From: Sphingomonas sp.
GTDB taxonomy: Bacteria > Pseudomonadota > Alphaproteobacteria > Sphingomonadales > Sphingomonadaceae
Assembly (NCBI RefSeq): GCF_017744835.1
Contig: NZ_JAGIAM010000006.1
Coordinates: 62,001 to 126,000, forward strand
DNA: 64,000 nt
Reading direction: 5' to 3'
Numbering within the stretch: the stretch's first letter is position 1; each line of letters starts with the position of its first letter. Below, piece by piece: positions 8,974 to 17,931 of this stretch. Under the pieces are notes generated by a model. It saw only the letters and a list, made by a program, of their open reading frames with translations. It did no database searches and was not told the DNA's origin. A program made the translations under genes and the position numbers.

Positions 8974-9975
8974 TCAGCCATCGGCGGCAGCCACGGTGGT
9001 CGCGCGGGCGACGAGTTCGGGTTCGATCAGCTCCACACCGCTGCGGGGCCCCTTGCCCTCGAGCATGTCAATCAGCCGGGCGACGGCGCGCGAGCCGATT
9101 TCGGCGATGCGCACCTGCATGGTGGTGAGCGCCACATAGCGGGCGAGGGGGACGTCGTCGAAGCCGGCGACGGCGATGTCCTCGGGAACGCGCTTGCCAA
9201 GCACGCGCAGCATGTGGAGGCAGCCGATCGCCATCATGTCGTTGGCGGCGAACACTGCATCGCACGGTTCGCCGCTCTCCAGGATCTTGCGCGCGGCGGC
9301 TTCGCCCGATTCCTCGTTGAAGTCGCCCTGGACGATCCGCACCGGCATGTCGGGCGCGAGCCGCTCGAGCGCGTCGCGGAAGCCCTGGGCACGCTCGCGC
9401 GCGTCGACATTGCCCTGCGGACCCGCGACATGGACGATGTGCCGCCGGCCGAGATCGAGCAGGTGGCGCACCATCGCTTCGGCGCCCGCGACATTGTCGA
9501 GCCGCAGCCCCGGATGGCTCGCCACGTCGCCCGGCGCGTTGATCAGCACCGAGGGAAGCGCCGCCGGCAGCGCGCGCTCGAGCGAGGCGAGCGGGATGTG
9601 CGGCGCCATCACCAGCAGCCCGTCGACGCGACCGCGCATCGTGCGTAATGCGGCGGCGGACTGCTCGCTGTCGTCGTGCATGTTGGAGAGCAGCAGCACA
9701 TAGCCGCGGCGGCTGGCTTCCTTGTCCATGCCGCGCACGCATTCGGAGAAGAACTCGCCATGCAGGTCCGGGAGCACCACGCCGATCGCCTGCGCGCGCG
9801 CCAGGCTCAGGCTGCGCGCGCCCGCATGGGGGACGTAGCCGAGCTCGGCGGCGGCGGCCATGATCCGCTCGCGCGTCTCGCCGCGGACATTGTCCACGCC
9901 GTTGAACGCGCGCGACACCGAGGCGATCGACACCTGGGCGCGTCGCGCGACATCCCGGATCGTGGCTTCTCCCAT
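8974..9975 (-). CDS. LacI-family transcriptional regulator
   Basis: 333 aa. The N-terminal helix-turn-helix is canonical (ATIRDVARRAQVSIASVSRAF), followed by the hinge helix and a periplasmic-binding-protein-like effector domain (IGVVLPD, FAANDMMAIG, VAGFDDVPLARY). The start at MGEATIR is chosen because family members begin a few residues before the helix-turn-helix. LacI proteins usually repress sugar genes until an oligosaccharide binds. Divergent GH3, downstream GH144 and four palindromes near neighbouring genes make it the probable local regulator of the glycan locus. The site at 10059 is 84-97 bp from its own start, so autoregulation is likely. Confidence 0.94.
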   Translation of the reverse strand: MGEATIRDVARRAQVSIASVSRAFNGVDNVRGETRERIMAAAAELGYVPHAGARSLSLARAQAIGVVLPDLHGEFFSECVRGMDKEASRRGYVLLLSNMHDDSEQSAAALRTMRGRVDGLLVMAPHIPLASLERALPAALPSVLINAPGDVASHPGLRLDNVAGAEAMVRHLLDLGRRHIVHVAGPQGNVDARERAQGFRDALERLAPDMPVRIVQGDFNEESGEAAARKILESGEPCDAVFAANDMMAIGCLHMLRVLGKRVPEDIAVAGFDDVPLARYVALTTMQVRIAEIGSRAVARLIDMLEGKGPRSGVELIEPELVARATTVAAADG

Positions 9976-10058
9976 TTTGCTCCTGCTCCCGGTCTCACGC
10001 ATCTTTCCTACGTTTCAGACCGCAAGGGCGATTGCAATGCCCGCCCTGTCGAGGATAT

Positions 10059-10072
10059 GTAACCGGTTACGT
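10059..10072. promoter_or_regulatory. LacI-type operator in the lacI/GH3 divergent region
   Basis: TGTAACCGGTTACG matches 13 of 14 positions of the perfect site. A candidate promoter reading towards GH3 has TTGCAA (10032-10037), 18 bp spacing and TATGTA (10056-10061), so the operator covers the -10 and start region, a classic repressor position. Confidence 0.72.
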
Positions 10073-10164
10073 AAGCTGCTCACAAGCAAAAAAGTTGCGC
10101 GTGGGCCGGGGATTAGAGTGGCTGCGTTCCCGAGCCGGGATGCGCCGATTCAGGAGAGGTATCG

Positions 10165-12456
10165 ATGCTCGAAGCCAGGATTTCGCGACGCGCGGCGCTG
10201 ATGGGAGCGAGTGCCGTTGCGGCTTGGGCGGCGAGCCCCGCGCGCGCGATGCTGCAGGCGGCTGCGCGCGTGCCGGTTCCGGCTTTCATCGACGGCCTGA
10301 TCGCGAAGATGACCCTTCAGGAGAAGGCCGGGCAGCTGACCCTGATGCCCAGCGCCTGGGGCGGCGGGGTCGCGACTGCGCTCAACCCCCCCACCGAGGG
10401 GCCGAGCTTCGAGGCGCAGCTCGACGAAGTGCGCCAGGGCCTGGTCACCGGCGTGTTCAACGGCAACGGCGCCGAGATGGCGCGGCGGATGCAGACCGCG
10501 GCGATGACGCAGAGCCGGCTCAAGATCCCGCTGATCTTCGCCGCCGACGTGATCCACGGCCACCGCACGATCTTCCCGGTGCCGGTCGGCGAGGCGGCGA
10601 GCTTCGAGCCCGATCTCGCCGAGCGCACCGCGCGCATGGCGTCGTACGAGGCTGCCGCGGCGGGCATCGACTGGACCTTCGCGCCGATGGTCGACATCGC
10701 GCGCGACCAGCGCTGGGGCCGCACGATGGAGGGCGCCGGCGAGGACGTGCATCTGGGCATGCTGATCGCCGAGGCGCGCGTTCGCGGCTTCCAGGGCAAG
10801 GACCTGCGCGCGATCGATTCGATGATGGCCTGCGCCAAGCATTTCGCCGCCTATGGCGCGGCCGAAGCGGGGCTCGACTACAACACGGTCGACATTTCCG
10901 AGCGCACGCTACGCGAAGTCTATCTGCCGCCGTTCCGCGCGGCGCTCGACGCAGGCGTGCTGACGTTCATGGCCTCGTTCAACGAGATTTCGGGCGTGCC
11001 CTCGACCGGCAACGAATGGCTGATGCGCCAGCTGCTGCGCGGCGAATGGGGTTTCGAGGGCTTCGTCGTCTCCGACTATACCGGCGACATGGAAATGATC
11101 GACCACGGCTTCGCCAAGGACTCGCGCGAGGCCGCCAGGCTCGCCTTCCTTGCGGGCGTGGACATGAGCATGACCAGCGGCTTCTATCGCAAGCACCTCC
11201 CCGAGCTGGTCGAGGCCGGCGAAGTGCCGATGGCGCGGCTCGACGAATCGGTGCGCAAGGTGCTCGCGGTCAAGGCAGTGCTCGGCCTGTTCGACGATCC
11301 CTTCCGCCGCATCGACACCAAGCGTGAGAAGGCGCGTTCGCGCACCAGGCCCGCGCTGGCGCTGTCGCGCGAGGCGGGCCGCAAGTCGATCGTGATGCTC
11401 AAGAACCAGGGCGACCTGCTGCCGCTGCCCAAGTCGGGCAAGCGGATCGCGATCATCGGTCCCTTCGCTGAAGGGCAGCACGACCTCAACGGGCCGTGGG
11501 TGGTCTATGGTGACAACGCCCAGGCCGTCGACCTCGCCACCGGCGTTCGCGCCGCGGTGGCGGACCGGGCCAGCGTGACCGTCGCCTTGGGCTCCGGCGT
11601 CGAGGAGCCGCTCGCCGGCGGGATCGAGGCCGCCGTCGCCGCGGCGCGCGCCGCCGACGTGGTGCTGCTCGCGATCGGCGAGAGCGAGAACATGTCGGGC
11701 GAGGCGCAGTCCCGGCCCGAGATCGTCGTCCCCGCGCCCCAGCAGGCGCTCGCCGAGGCCGTTGCCGCAACCGGCAAGCCGATCGTGGTGGTGCTCAAGA
11801 ACGGCCGCGCGCTCGCGCTGCAGGGCGCCGTCGCCGATGCGCCCGCGATCCTCGTCACCTGGTTCCTCGGCAGCGAGACCGGCCATGCGATCGCCGACAT
11901 ATTGTTCGGCACGCACGGCCCCTCGGGCCGCCTGCCGTGCAGCTTCCCGCGATCGCCGGGCCAGCAGCCCTTCTATTATGCGCACAAGCCGACCGGCCGG
12001 CCCAATCCGTCGGACGACAAGCTCGAGCCCTACAAGGCGCATTACCGCGGGATCCCCAACTCGGCGCTCTACCCGTTCGGTCACGGCCTCACCTACGGTC
12101 GGATCGAATATTCGGATCTGCAGGCCGCGCCGACGCTCGCCTGGGACGGCGAGCTGACCGTCAGCGCGCGCATCACCAACAGCGGCACGCGGGCGGCCGA
12201 GGAAGTGGTGCAGCTCTATGTCCACGATCGCGCCGCCAGCGTCACGCGTCCGGTCCGCGAGCTGAAGGCGTTCCGCAAGCTCGCGCTGGCGCCGGGCCAG
12301 TCCGAAGTGGTGACCTTCAAAATCCGCCGCGACCTGCTGCTCTTCTACGGCCGCGACAACAAGCCGACGGTCGAGCCCGGCCAGTTCGACCTGTGGATCG
12401 CGCCCTCGGCCGAGGCGCAGGGCGTCCACGGCACGTTCGAGCTGCTGGCGCGCTGA
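10165..12456 (+). CDS. GH3 beta-glucosidase (BglX-like)
   Basis: 763 aa. The N-terminus has a twin-arginine signal (SRRAALMG, then an Ala-rich core), so it is probably periplasmic through Tat. The first domain is a GH3 TIM barrel with KHFAAYG and the nucleophile block FVVSDYTGD (Asp of SDY). It is followed by the alpha/beta sandwich carrying the acid/base region and a C-terminal fibronectin III-like domain (AEEVVQLYV, RPVRELKAF). BglX-type enzymes remove terminal beta-glucosyl units from oligosaccharides and would finish products of an endo-glucanase such as the nearby GH144. AGGAGAGG lies 6 bp before the ATG. The gene abuts the convergent permease gene. Confidence 0.92.
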   Translation: MLEARISRRAALMGASAVAAWAASPARAMLQAAARVPVPAFIDGLIAKMTLQEKAGQLTLMPSAWGGGVATALNPPTEGPSFEAQLDEVRQGLVTGVFNGNGAEMARRMQTAAMTQSRLKIPLIFAADVIHGHRTIFPVPVGEAASFEPDLAERTARMASYEAAAAGIDWTFAPMVDIARDQRWGRTMEGAGEDVHLGMLIAEARVRGFQGKDLRAIDSMMACAKHFAAYGAAEAGLDYNTVDISERTLREVYLPPFRAALDAGVLTFMASFNEISGVPSTGNEWLMRQLLRGEWGFEGFVVSDYTGDMEMIDHGFAKDSREAARLAFLAGVDMSMTSGFYRKHLPELVEAGEVPMARLDESVRKVLAVKAVLGLFDDPFRRIDTKREKARSRTRPALALSREAGRKSIVMLKNQGDLLPLPKSGKRIAIIGPFAEGQHDLNGPWVVYGDNAQAVDLATGVRAAVADRASVTVALGSGVEEPLAGGIEAAVAAARAADVVLLAIGESENMSGEAQSRPEIVVPAPQQALAEAVAATGKPIVVVLKNGRALALQGAVADAPAILVTWFLGSETGHAIADILFGTHGPSGRLPCSFPRSPGQQPFYYAHKPTGRPNPSDDKLEPYKAHYRGIPNSALYPFGHGLTYGRIEYSDLQAAPTLAWDGELTVSARITNSGTRAAEEVVQLYVHDRAASVTRPVRELKAFRKLALAPGQSEVVTFKIRRDLLLFYGRDNKPTVEPGQFDLWIAPSAEAQGVHGTFELLAR

Positions 12457-13815
12457 TCAGCCGCCGCCGAGGTCGCGCACGATCCGGGCGTGCGCGCCGC
12501 GGCCCAGCGGATTGAGCAGCATCAGCGCGCACGACAGCGCCAGGCAGGCGAGCGGGACGATCGCGATCGTCCAGCGCATCGCCGCCAGCGTCGCCGGGCT
12601 CTGCGCGACATTGGCGACATAGCCCGCCGAGTTGAAGCCCATCCCCAGGATCGCGGTCGCCACCCCGATCGCGACGCGCTGGAGCAGCGCCGCGACGCCG
12701 AACACCGCGCCCTCGACGCGCAGCCCGGTCGCGCGCTCGCCATATTCGATCGTGTTGGGCAGCATCGCCCAGAAGGCGAAGTGCAGCCCGACGATCGCCG
12801 CCTGCATCGCGACCAGCCAGGCCTGCATCGCCGCGGCCGCGCCGATGTGCACCGATGCGAACAGCGCCAGCCCCGCGATGCACAGCGCCGCGGCGAGGAA
12901 CCACAGCGCGCGCGTGCCGGTCCGCCGCTGGAGCAGCATCCACAGCGGCACTGCCATCGAGCTCACCAGCCCCATCCAGGCGAGCGCCCACTGGCCGGCG
13001 GCATCGTCCCCGATGAAATATTTGAAGTAATAGAGCACCGACTTGTTGAGCACGGTGATTCCCACGATCGCCGCCATCATCGCGAGATTGAGCGTCACGA
13101 AGGCGCGGTTCGCCGCCAGCGCGGTGAGCGCCGCGGGCGTGGACGGCGGCGGCGCGGCGGCGGGGATCGCGGCTTCCTCACGGCAGAAGGTGCCCACCAG
13201 CATCAGGATCGCCGTCGCGACCACCGCGAAGACGAGCGCGGCGCCCAGATAGGCGCGGGCCGGCACCATGTCCCCGGCGAGCCAGGCGCCGAGCGGCACG
13301 GTGCCGCGCGCCACCGCCACCCAGGCAAGCGTGCCGAACAGCATCCGCGCGCCGGCGACGAAGGCGCGGTCCTGGCTGTCGGTGCTGATCCGCGCGCCCA
13401 TCGCCAGATAGGGCACGTTGAGCGCGGCATAGGCGGCGCGAAACAGGAAATGCGCTGCGGCGACGCCCGCCAGTCCCCAGAAGCCCGAGGCGAGCGGCGG
13501 CGAATAGGTGAGGATGCAGGCCAGCCCCAGCGGCACGCTCCCGATCACCAGCACGGACCCGTAGCCGCGCTTCGGCCGGTGCCGATCCGTGACCGCGCCG
13601 GCGACGAAATTGGCGATGCCGTCCCACACCGACGCCGCGGTGTAGATCGCCGCCGCAGTGGTCATCGGCAGCGCCAGCGCCTCGGTATAATAGAAGAGCA
13701 GGTAGAGCATGATGCTCTGCCAGTAGAGATTGAAGGCGAAGTCCCCGAAGGCGAACAGCAGCAGCCGCGCCTTGGGGACCTTCGCGCCGGGGGCAGGGGC
13801 GCCCTCGGTCGTCAC
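12457..13815 (-). CDS. MFS sugar transporter, GPH (glycoside-pentoside-hexuronide) type
   Basis: 452 aa, about 11-12 membrane segments. Early residues contain the GPH-family pattern (DGIANFVAGAVTDRHRPKRGYG) associated with cation-coupled sugar import. The GTG start (VTTEGAP) overlaps the GH31 stop as GTGA, so it is translationally coupled to GH31; longer in-frame extensions would run through the GH31 coding region and are rejected. The likely job is moving the mono- or disaccharides released by the periplasmic GH3, GH31 and GH144 enzymes across the inner membrane, under the GH31 operator. Confidence 0.88.
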   Translation of the reverse strand: MTTEGAPAPGAKVPKARLLLFAFGDFAFNLYWQSIMLYLLFYYTEALALPMTTAAAIYTAASVWDGIANFVAGAVTDRHRPKRGYGSVLVIGSVPLGLACILTYSPPLASGFWGLAGVAAAHFLFRAAYAALNVPYLAMGARISTDSQDRAFVAGARMLFGTLAWVAVARGTVPLGAWLAGDMVPARAYLGAALVFAVVATAILMLVGTFCREEAAIPAAAPPPSTPAALTALAANRAFVTLNLAMMAAIVGITVLNKSVLYYFKYFIGDDAAGQWALAWMGLVSSMAVPLWMLLQRRTGTRALWFLAAALCIAGLALFASVHIGAAAAMQAWLVAMQAAIVGLHFAFWAMLPNTIEYGERATGLRVEGAVFGVAALLQRVAIGVATAILGMGFNSAGYVANVAQSPATLAAMRWTIAIVPLACLALSCALMLLNPLGRGAHARIVRDLGGG

Positions 13816-16226
13816 TGCCGGGCCACGAGCACCCGCGCCGCGCGCCGCTGGTCGGGCAGCGTGAAGCGCACGGTGCGCTGCGCCGCATCGACGCTCGCCT
13901 GCGCACCCTTCACCGCCGCTCCGCCGCTCCAGCCGTGCACGGTGACTTCGATCTCCTTCCACCAGGGACGGTAGCTACCCTCGCGCGCGCCGAACAGGAT
14001 GGCGAGGCCCTCGGGCGTCTCTTCGCAGCGGATCGTCTGGCGCAGCGTCGCGCCCTTCACCGAAATGCCGTCGTCCCAATAGAGCGCGCCTGCGCAGTCC
14101 TTGCCCGGATAGACGTGGAGCGACAACGGACCCTGCGGACGCTCGGCCGTGCTCTGCACCAGCGGCTGGCGCGGCAGGATCGTGCCCGCGCGCACGAACA
14201 CCGGGAGCCGGTCGAGCCGGGGCGTCTCGGTGATCTTCTCGCCCTCCACCGGCATCCCGGTCCAGTAATCGAACCAGCCGCCGGCGGGCAGGCAGACGTC
14301 ATAGGGCTGGGGGCTCTCGGGCTTGGGATTGCCCGCGACCATCAGGCCGTGCCCCAGCGTGAATGCCATCGACTGGTCGCACGAGGCCGAAAGCGCGCCC
14401 GGATAGTCATAGAAGACCGGCCGCATGATCGGATCGCCGGTCCGCGCATTCTCCTCGGCCACGGCATAGAGATAGGGCAGCAGTCGGTAGCGCTCCTCGA
14501 TCGCGCGGCGGCGGATCGCAAGATGCTCGGGGCCGTCGACCCACGGCTCGCTCCGCGGCGTGTCCTTGGCGGCATGGACGCGGAACACCGGCGTGAAGGC
14601 GGCGGTCTGGATCCAGCGCGTCAGCAGCTCGGGGCTCGGCCCGCCGGTGAAGCCGCCGACGTCGGCCGCGGAATAGGAGAAGCCGGAGAGGCCCAGGTTG
14701 ACGAGCTGCTGGACCGAAAGCTTGAGATGCTCCCAGGTCGCATTGTTGTCGCCGGTCCAGGTCACCGCATAGCGTTGCCCGCCCGCATAGCTGGCGCGCG
14801 TCATCACGAAGGGCCGCTCGTTCGGGCGAAGCCGCTGCAGCCCCTCGAACGTCCCGCGCGTGTTCTCCATGCCATAGACGTTGTGAATCTCGGCGTGGGT
14901 CGCATCGCGCGGGGCGAAATCGTCGCTGTCGATGCGGTGGAGCGTATCCGTTGGCATCGTCTTGCTCGGCGTCTCGAAGATCGCCGGCTCGTTCATGTCG
15001 TTCCAGAAGCCCGCGATGCCCTGGTCGACGAAGCTCCTGTAGAGCGAGCCCCACCAGTCGCGTGCAGCCTTGCGGGTGAAGTCGGGGAAGACCGCGGGGC
15101 CGGGCCAGACCGGCGCGACATAGGGGCTGCCGTCCGGGTTGCGCAGGAAATAGCCTGCCTTCATCCCCTCGTCGTACGGCGCATAGCCTTGGTCCGGCGC
15201 GGCGGCGATGTGGAGGTCGGTGATCGCCACCAGCTTGATCCCATCGCTGCCCAGGTCGCGCGCGAGCTTGCCCAGGTCGGGAAAGGCCTTGCTGTTCACC
15301 GTGAACGGCCGGTTGCGGTCCTGATAGTCGATATCGAGCCAGATCACGTCGGTGGGCACGCGATCCTGCCGCAGCCGGCCGGCGATCTCGCGCACTTCGG
15401 CATCGGTCATGTAGCTGTAGCGCGACTGCTGATAGCCGAGCGCCCAGCGCGGAACGAGCGGCGCCTTGCCGGTCAGGGCGGTGTAGCGGCGCACCACTTC
15501 CGCGGTGCTCGGCCCGGCGATGACATAATAGTCGATCGGCCCGTCCGGCGCGCCCATCGCGAGCACGCCGTCTTCGCGGTGCCCGAAGTCGAACCAGCTG
15601 CGGTGCGTGTTGTCGAGGAAGATGCCGTAGCTTCCGCCCGCCCCGCCGGCGCTGACGAAGAAGGGGATCGACTTGTAGATCGGATCGGTGGTGCCGGTGA
15701 ATCCATAGGCGTCGGTGTTCCAGTCGACATAGCTCGCGCCGCGGCGGTCATAGGGACCGGTCTTGTCGCCAAGCCCGAAATAATGCTCGCCGACCGGCAT
15801 TGCCTTGCGCAGCGTGAAGCCGTTGCCGTCGAGGGTCACCGGCGCCGCCGCATCGCCTGCGATGCGCCTGCCCGCCGAGTCCTCGATGCGCAGCGCAAGC
15901 GTCGCGGGATCGATCCGGACGCGCAGCGCGGGGGTGGCGAAGCCATCGGGGGCAGGGGTGACGCGGGTCGATTGCGCGCGCATCGCGGCGGGAACCGCCC
16001 AGCTCGCATCCTCGGGAAGCGTGCCGTCGCGCCCGATCCGCACGCGCAGGATCGAGTCGGTGAGCGCGGTCACGCGGAGCAGCAGCGCGCCCTGCCGCGC
16101 CTCGGCCCCGTCGGCGCGAGCCACGATCCGGGCGGGCGCACTGGCGGAGGCGCCCTGCGCCGCTGCCGCATGCGCCACCGTCGCACCGAAGCCGAGCGCG
16201 AGCGCCGCTGCTGCCGTCCTGATCAT
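13812..16226 (-). CDS. GH31 alpha-glucosidase
   Basis: 804 aa, secreted (signal peptide ending VAHA). GH31 features in order: an N-terminal beta-sandwich, the barrel block VIWLDIDYQD, the nucleophile signature GFWNDMNEPAIF (Asp of WNDMNE), the acid/base block WTGDNNATWEHL, and C-terminal beta domains (PVFVRAGTILPR). The WNDMNEP form is typical of alpha-glucosidases rather than alpha-xylosidases. It leads a two-gene operon with the GPH permease. GGGAGGA precedes the ATG. A LacI-type operator lies 37-50 bp upstream. Its presence beside beta-glucan enzymes suggests either a mixed-linkage glycan or a regulon serving several glucosides. Confidence 0.92.
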   Translation of the reverse strand: MIRTAAAALALGFGATVAHAAAAQGASASAPARIVARADGAEARQGALLLRVTALTDSILRVRIGRDGTLPEDASWAVPAAMRAQSTRVTPAPDGFATPALRVRIDPATLALRIEDSAGRRIAGDAAAPVTLDGNGFTLRKAMPVGEHYFGLGDKTGPYDRRGASYVDWNTDAYGFTGTTDPIYKSIPFFVSAGGAGGSYGIFLDNTHRSWFDFGHREDGVLAMGAPDGPIDYYVIAGPSTAEVVRRYTALTGKAPLVPRWALGYQQSRYSYMTDAEVREIAGRLRQDRVPTDVIWLDIDYQDRNRPFTVNSKAFPDLGKLARDLGSDGIKLVAITDLHIAAAPDQGYAPYDEGMKAGYFLRNPDGSPYVAPVWPGPAVFPDFTRKAARDWWGSLYRSFVDQGIAGFWNDMNEPAIFETPSKTMPTDTLHRIDSDDFAPRDATHAEIHNVYGMENTRGTFEGLQRLRPNERPFVMTRASYAGGQRYAVTWTGDNNATWEHLKLSVQQLVNLGLSGFSYSAADVGGFTGGPSPELLTRWIQTAAFTPVFRVHAAKDTPRSEPWVDGPEHLAIRRRAIEERYRLLPYLYAVAEENARTGDPIMRPVFYDYPGALSASCDQSMAFTLGHGLMVAGNPKPESPQPYDVCLPAGGWFDYWTGMPVEGEKITETPRLDRLPVFVRAGTILPRQPLVQSTAERPQGPLSLHVYPGKDCAGALYWDDGISVKGATLRQTIRCEETPEGLAILFGAREGSYRPWWKEIEVTVHGWSGGAAVKGAQASVDAAQRTVRFTLPDQRRAARVLVARQ

Positions 16227-16262
16227 TTCCGCCGTTCCTCCCGCAAAGTCCGATGCGCCTTC

Positions 16263-16276
16263 TGCAATCGGTTACA
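16263..16276. promoter_or_regulatory. LacI-type operator in the GH31/PhyH divergent region
   Basis: TGCAATCGGTTACA matches 12 of 14 positions of the perfect palindrome, with the right half-site intact. It is close to the GH31 start and 144 bp from the divergent PhyH start, so it clearly serves GH31 and may also affect PhyH. Confidence 0.6.
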
Positions 16277-16419
16277 CCGGCGCGCCACGTCTTTTTCATG
16301 TGCCGGTCCAGTATGTTGCGCGTTGGTCCATAGCCATTGGGCATCGGGGCGCGCACGCAAGCTATTTGCCGTGTCCCGGTGCACTGCCCAGTCTGGCGGC
16401 AAGTGAGGAACGACAGGCC

Positions 16420-17274
16420 ATGACAGCCCAGAACCGGATCCCCGGCGACCTGGTCGAACGCTATCACCGCGAAGGCTATGCGATCGTCCGCGGCTTCTTC
16501 TCGCGCGCGGAAATCGCCGAAGTCGGCGCCGCGATCGACCAGCTCCGCGAAGAGGGCGAGCGCCATGGCCGGAGCTTCCGCCATGGCAATCTCTTCTACA
16601 ATGTCGTGCCCGGTGCCGAGGGGCCGGTGGTGCGGATGGTGCAATGGCCCGCCTATCACCAGCCGGTGATGAACGCCGTGCGGCTCGACCGGCGCTTCGC
16701 CGAGCTGCTCGGCCCGCTGATCGGCGGCGACCTCAAGCAGATCATCAACCAGGTCCATTGGAAGGCGCCGGGAAGCAAGGGCGATTTCGCCTGGCACCAG
16801 GATTCGCGCTTCCGCAAGCCTGACGCCGCCTATCGCAACCTCGGCAGCTCCTATGTGCAGACCGGGCTCGCGATCGATCCGCACACGCCCGAATCGGGGT
16901 GCATGCGGATGATCCCGCGCAGCCATTTGCACGGCGAGCTGCCGCTCGACACCAGCACCGAAGTGCTGGGCAATGCCCCGCAGGACAGCGCGCTCGAGGC
17001 CGTGGGCTTCTCCGCATCCGACGTGGTCGAACTGGTGCTGGAGCCGGGCGACCTGGCGCTGTGGAGCCCCTATCTGGTCCATGCATCGGGCACCAACCGA
17101 TCGGACCATCGCCGCCGGCTCTACATCAACGGCTATGTCCGCGCCGAGGATTGCGATCGCGGCGAATGGACCTTCCGCGGCGGCGAGCCCGTGCCCCTCG
17201 GCCCCGAGCCCGCGCTCGTCCATTACGAGCAGCTTCACCAGCGCCGCGACCCCCACTACGTCGAGACGCCCTAG
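16420..17274 (+). CDS. Phytanoyl-CoA dioxygenase (PhyH) family protein
   Basis: 284 aa, no signal peptide. An Fe(II)/2-oxoglutarate dioxygenase with the facial triad H-x-D in FAWHQDSRF and a distal His in YLVHASGTNRS, followed by arginines (HRRRLYING) that could bind 2-oxoglutarate. The internal pattern PHTPESGCMRMIPRSH is typical of bacterial PhyH proteins that hydroxylate small molecules; the substrate cannot be inferred. ATG at 16420 is chosen because upstream in-frame sequence belongs to the divergent GH31 gene. It faces GH31 across a region containing a LacI-type operator. Confidence 0.88.
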   Translation: MTAQNRIPGDLVERYHREGYAIVRGFFSRAEIAEVGAAIDQLREEGERHGRSFRHGNLFYNVVPGAEGPVVRMVQWPAYHQPVMNAVRLDRRFAELLGPLIGGDLKQIINQVHWKAPGSKGDFAWHQDSRFRKPDAAYRNLGSSYVQTGLAIDPHTPESGCMRMIPRSHLHGELPLDTSTEVLGNAPQDSALEAVGFSASDVVELVLEPGDLALWSPYLVHASGTNRSDHRRRLYINGYVRAEDCDRGEWTFRGGEPVPLGPEPALVHYEQLHQRRDPHYVETP

Positions 17275-17288
17275 CTCCCGGTTCTCGC

Positions 17289-17313
17289 GGAACGAGCCGG
17301 CCGGTCCTTCGTT
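17289..17313 (+). promoter_or_regulatory. Candidate sigma-EcfG (general stress) promoter
   Basis: GGAAC (17289-17293), a 16-bp spacer and CGTT (17310-17313) match the -35/-10 pattern of the alphaproteobacterial general stress sigma factor EcfG. It lies 61 bp before the ATG at 17374 and would drive the two small genes there. Confidence 0.5.
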
Positions 17314-17373
17314 CGGCTTCCATCGGGACCCCCATTCCGGGGACCCTTGCGCATGTTCTTGGGGCCGGGAAAA

Positions 17374-17712
17374 ATGGCACAGCAGAAGCGAAAACGATCC
17401 GCGGCTCAGCGGAAGCCCGGTGGCGCGGCCTGGGTAGTGGCCGGGTTGCTCGGCGCCGCGGCGATCGGCGTCGCCGCCTTTTTCGCCGGCAGGCTGAGCC
17501 GCCGCGACGACGAGGAAGACGGCCCGACTCCGGCCGCCTTCGCCGTTCCGGTCGCCGAACGCGGCAGCTTCAATCCCACCCGGAATGCCGGTCCCGAGCA
17601 TATGCGGGACGAAGATGGCGACGTTTGGGACGAAGTGGACGAAGGATCGGACGAGTCCTTCCCGGCCAGCGACCCTCCGTCCTACGCCCTGCCCAAATCC
17701 CGCCGTAGCTAG
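17374..17712 (+). CDS. Small single-pass membrane protein with acidic C-terminus
   Basis: 112 aa. A basic N-terminus (QQKRKRSAAQRK) precedes one membrane segment (WVVAGLLGAAAIGVAAFFAG), then an acidic, disordered tail ending in EGSDESFPASDPPSYA. The ESFPASDPPS motif recurs in short alphaproteobacterial proteins of unknown function. The start at MAQQK is preferred because GGGA lies just upstream; ATG at 17353 and TTG at 17347 are in frame too. The GGAAC-N16-CGTT element upstream suggests stress induction. Confidence 0.65.
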   Translation: MAQQKRKRSAAQRKPGGAAWVVAGLLGAAAIGVAAFFAGRLSRRDDEEDGPTPAAFAVPVAERGSFNPTRNAGPEHMRDEDGDVWDEVDEGSDESFPASDPPSYALPKSRRS

Positions 17713-17748
17713 AGCGATGCGCCCTTCAGGCGCTTGTGAAGAGAAGAG

Positions 17749-17925
17749 ATGGAACAGGAACCCGACAGCTATTTCTACGACCGCGCCGAAGCCGAGCTGC
17801 AGCTGGCGCAGAGTGCAGAACATCCCGCCGCGGTACGCGCGCATTATCTGCTCGCCGGACATTATCTCGACCGCTTCTACGGTGCCCCCGAAGACGAGGA
17901 GGCTCCCGCGCAGGCGGCCGAATAG
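17749..17925 (+). CDS. Short conserved-looking protein of 58 aa
   Basis: An ATG with a purine-rich leader (GAGAAGAG) opens a 58-codon frame that begins MEQEPDSYFYDRAEAEL and ends TAG. It is hydrophilic and predicted helical, with a repeated HYLL/HYLD pattern (RAHYLLAGHYLDRFYG). Codon use resembles its neighbours. It lies 36 bp after the previous gene on the same strand and is probably co-transcribed. Function unknown. Confidence 0.6.
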   Translation: MEQEPDSYFYDRAEAELQLAQSAEHPAAVRAHYLLAGHYLDRFYGAPEDEEAPAQAAE

Positions 17926-17931
17926 CCGGGC

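Noticed and set aside
7636..9648. Plus-strand frame covering GH144 and lacI in antisense
   Set aside because: Composition typical of a shadow frame; spans two real genes.
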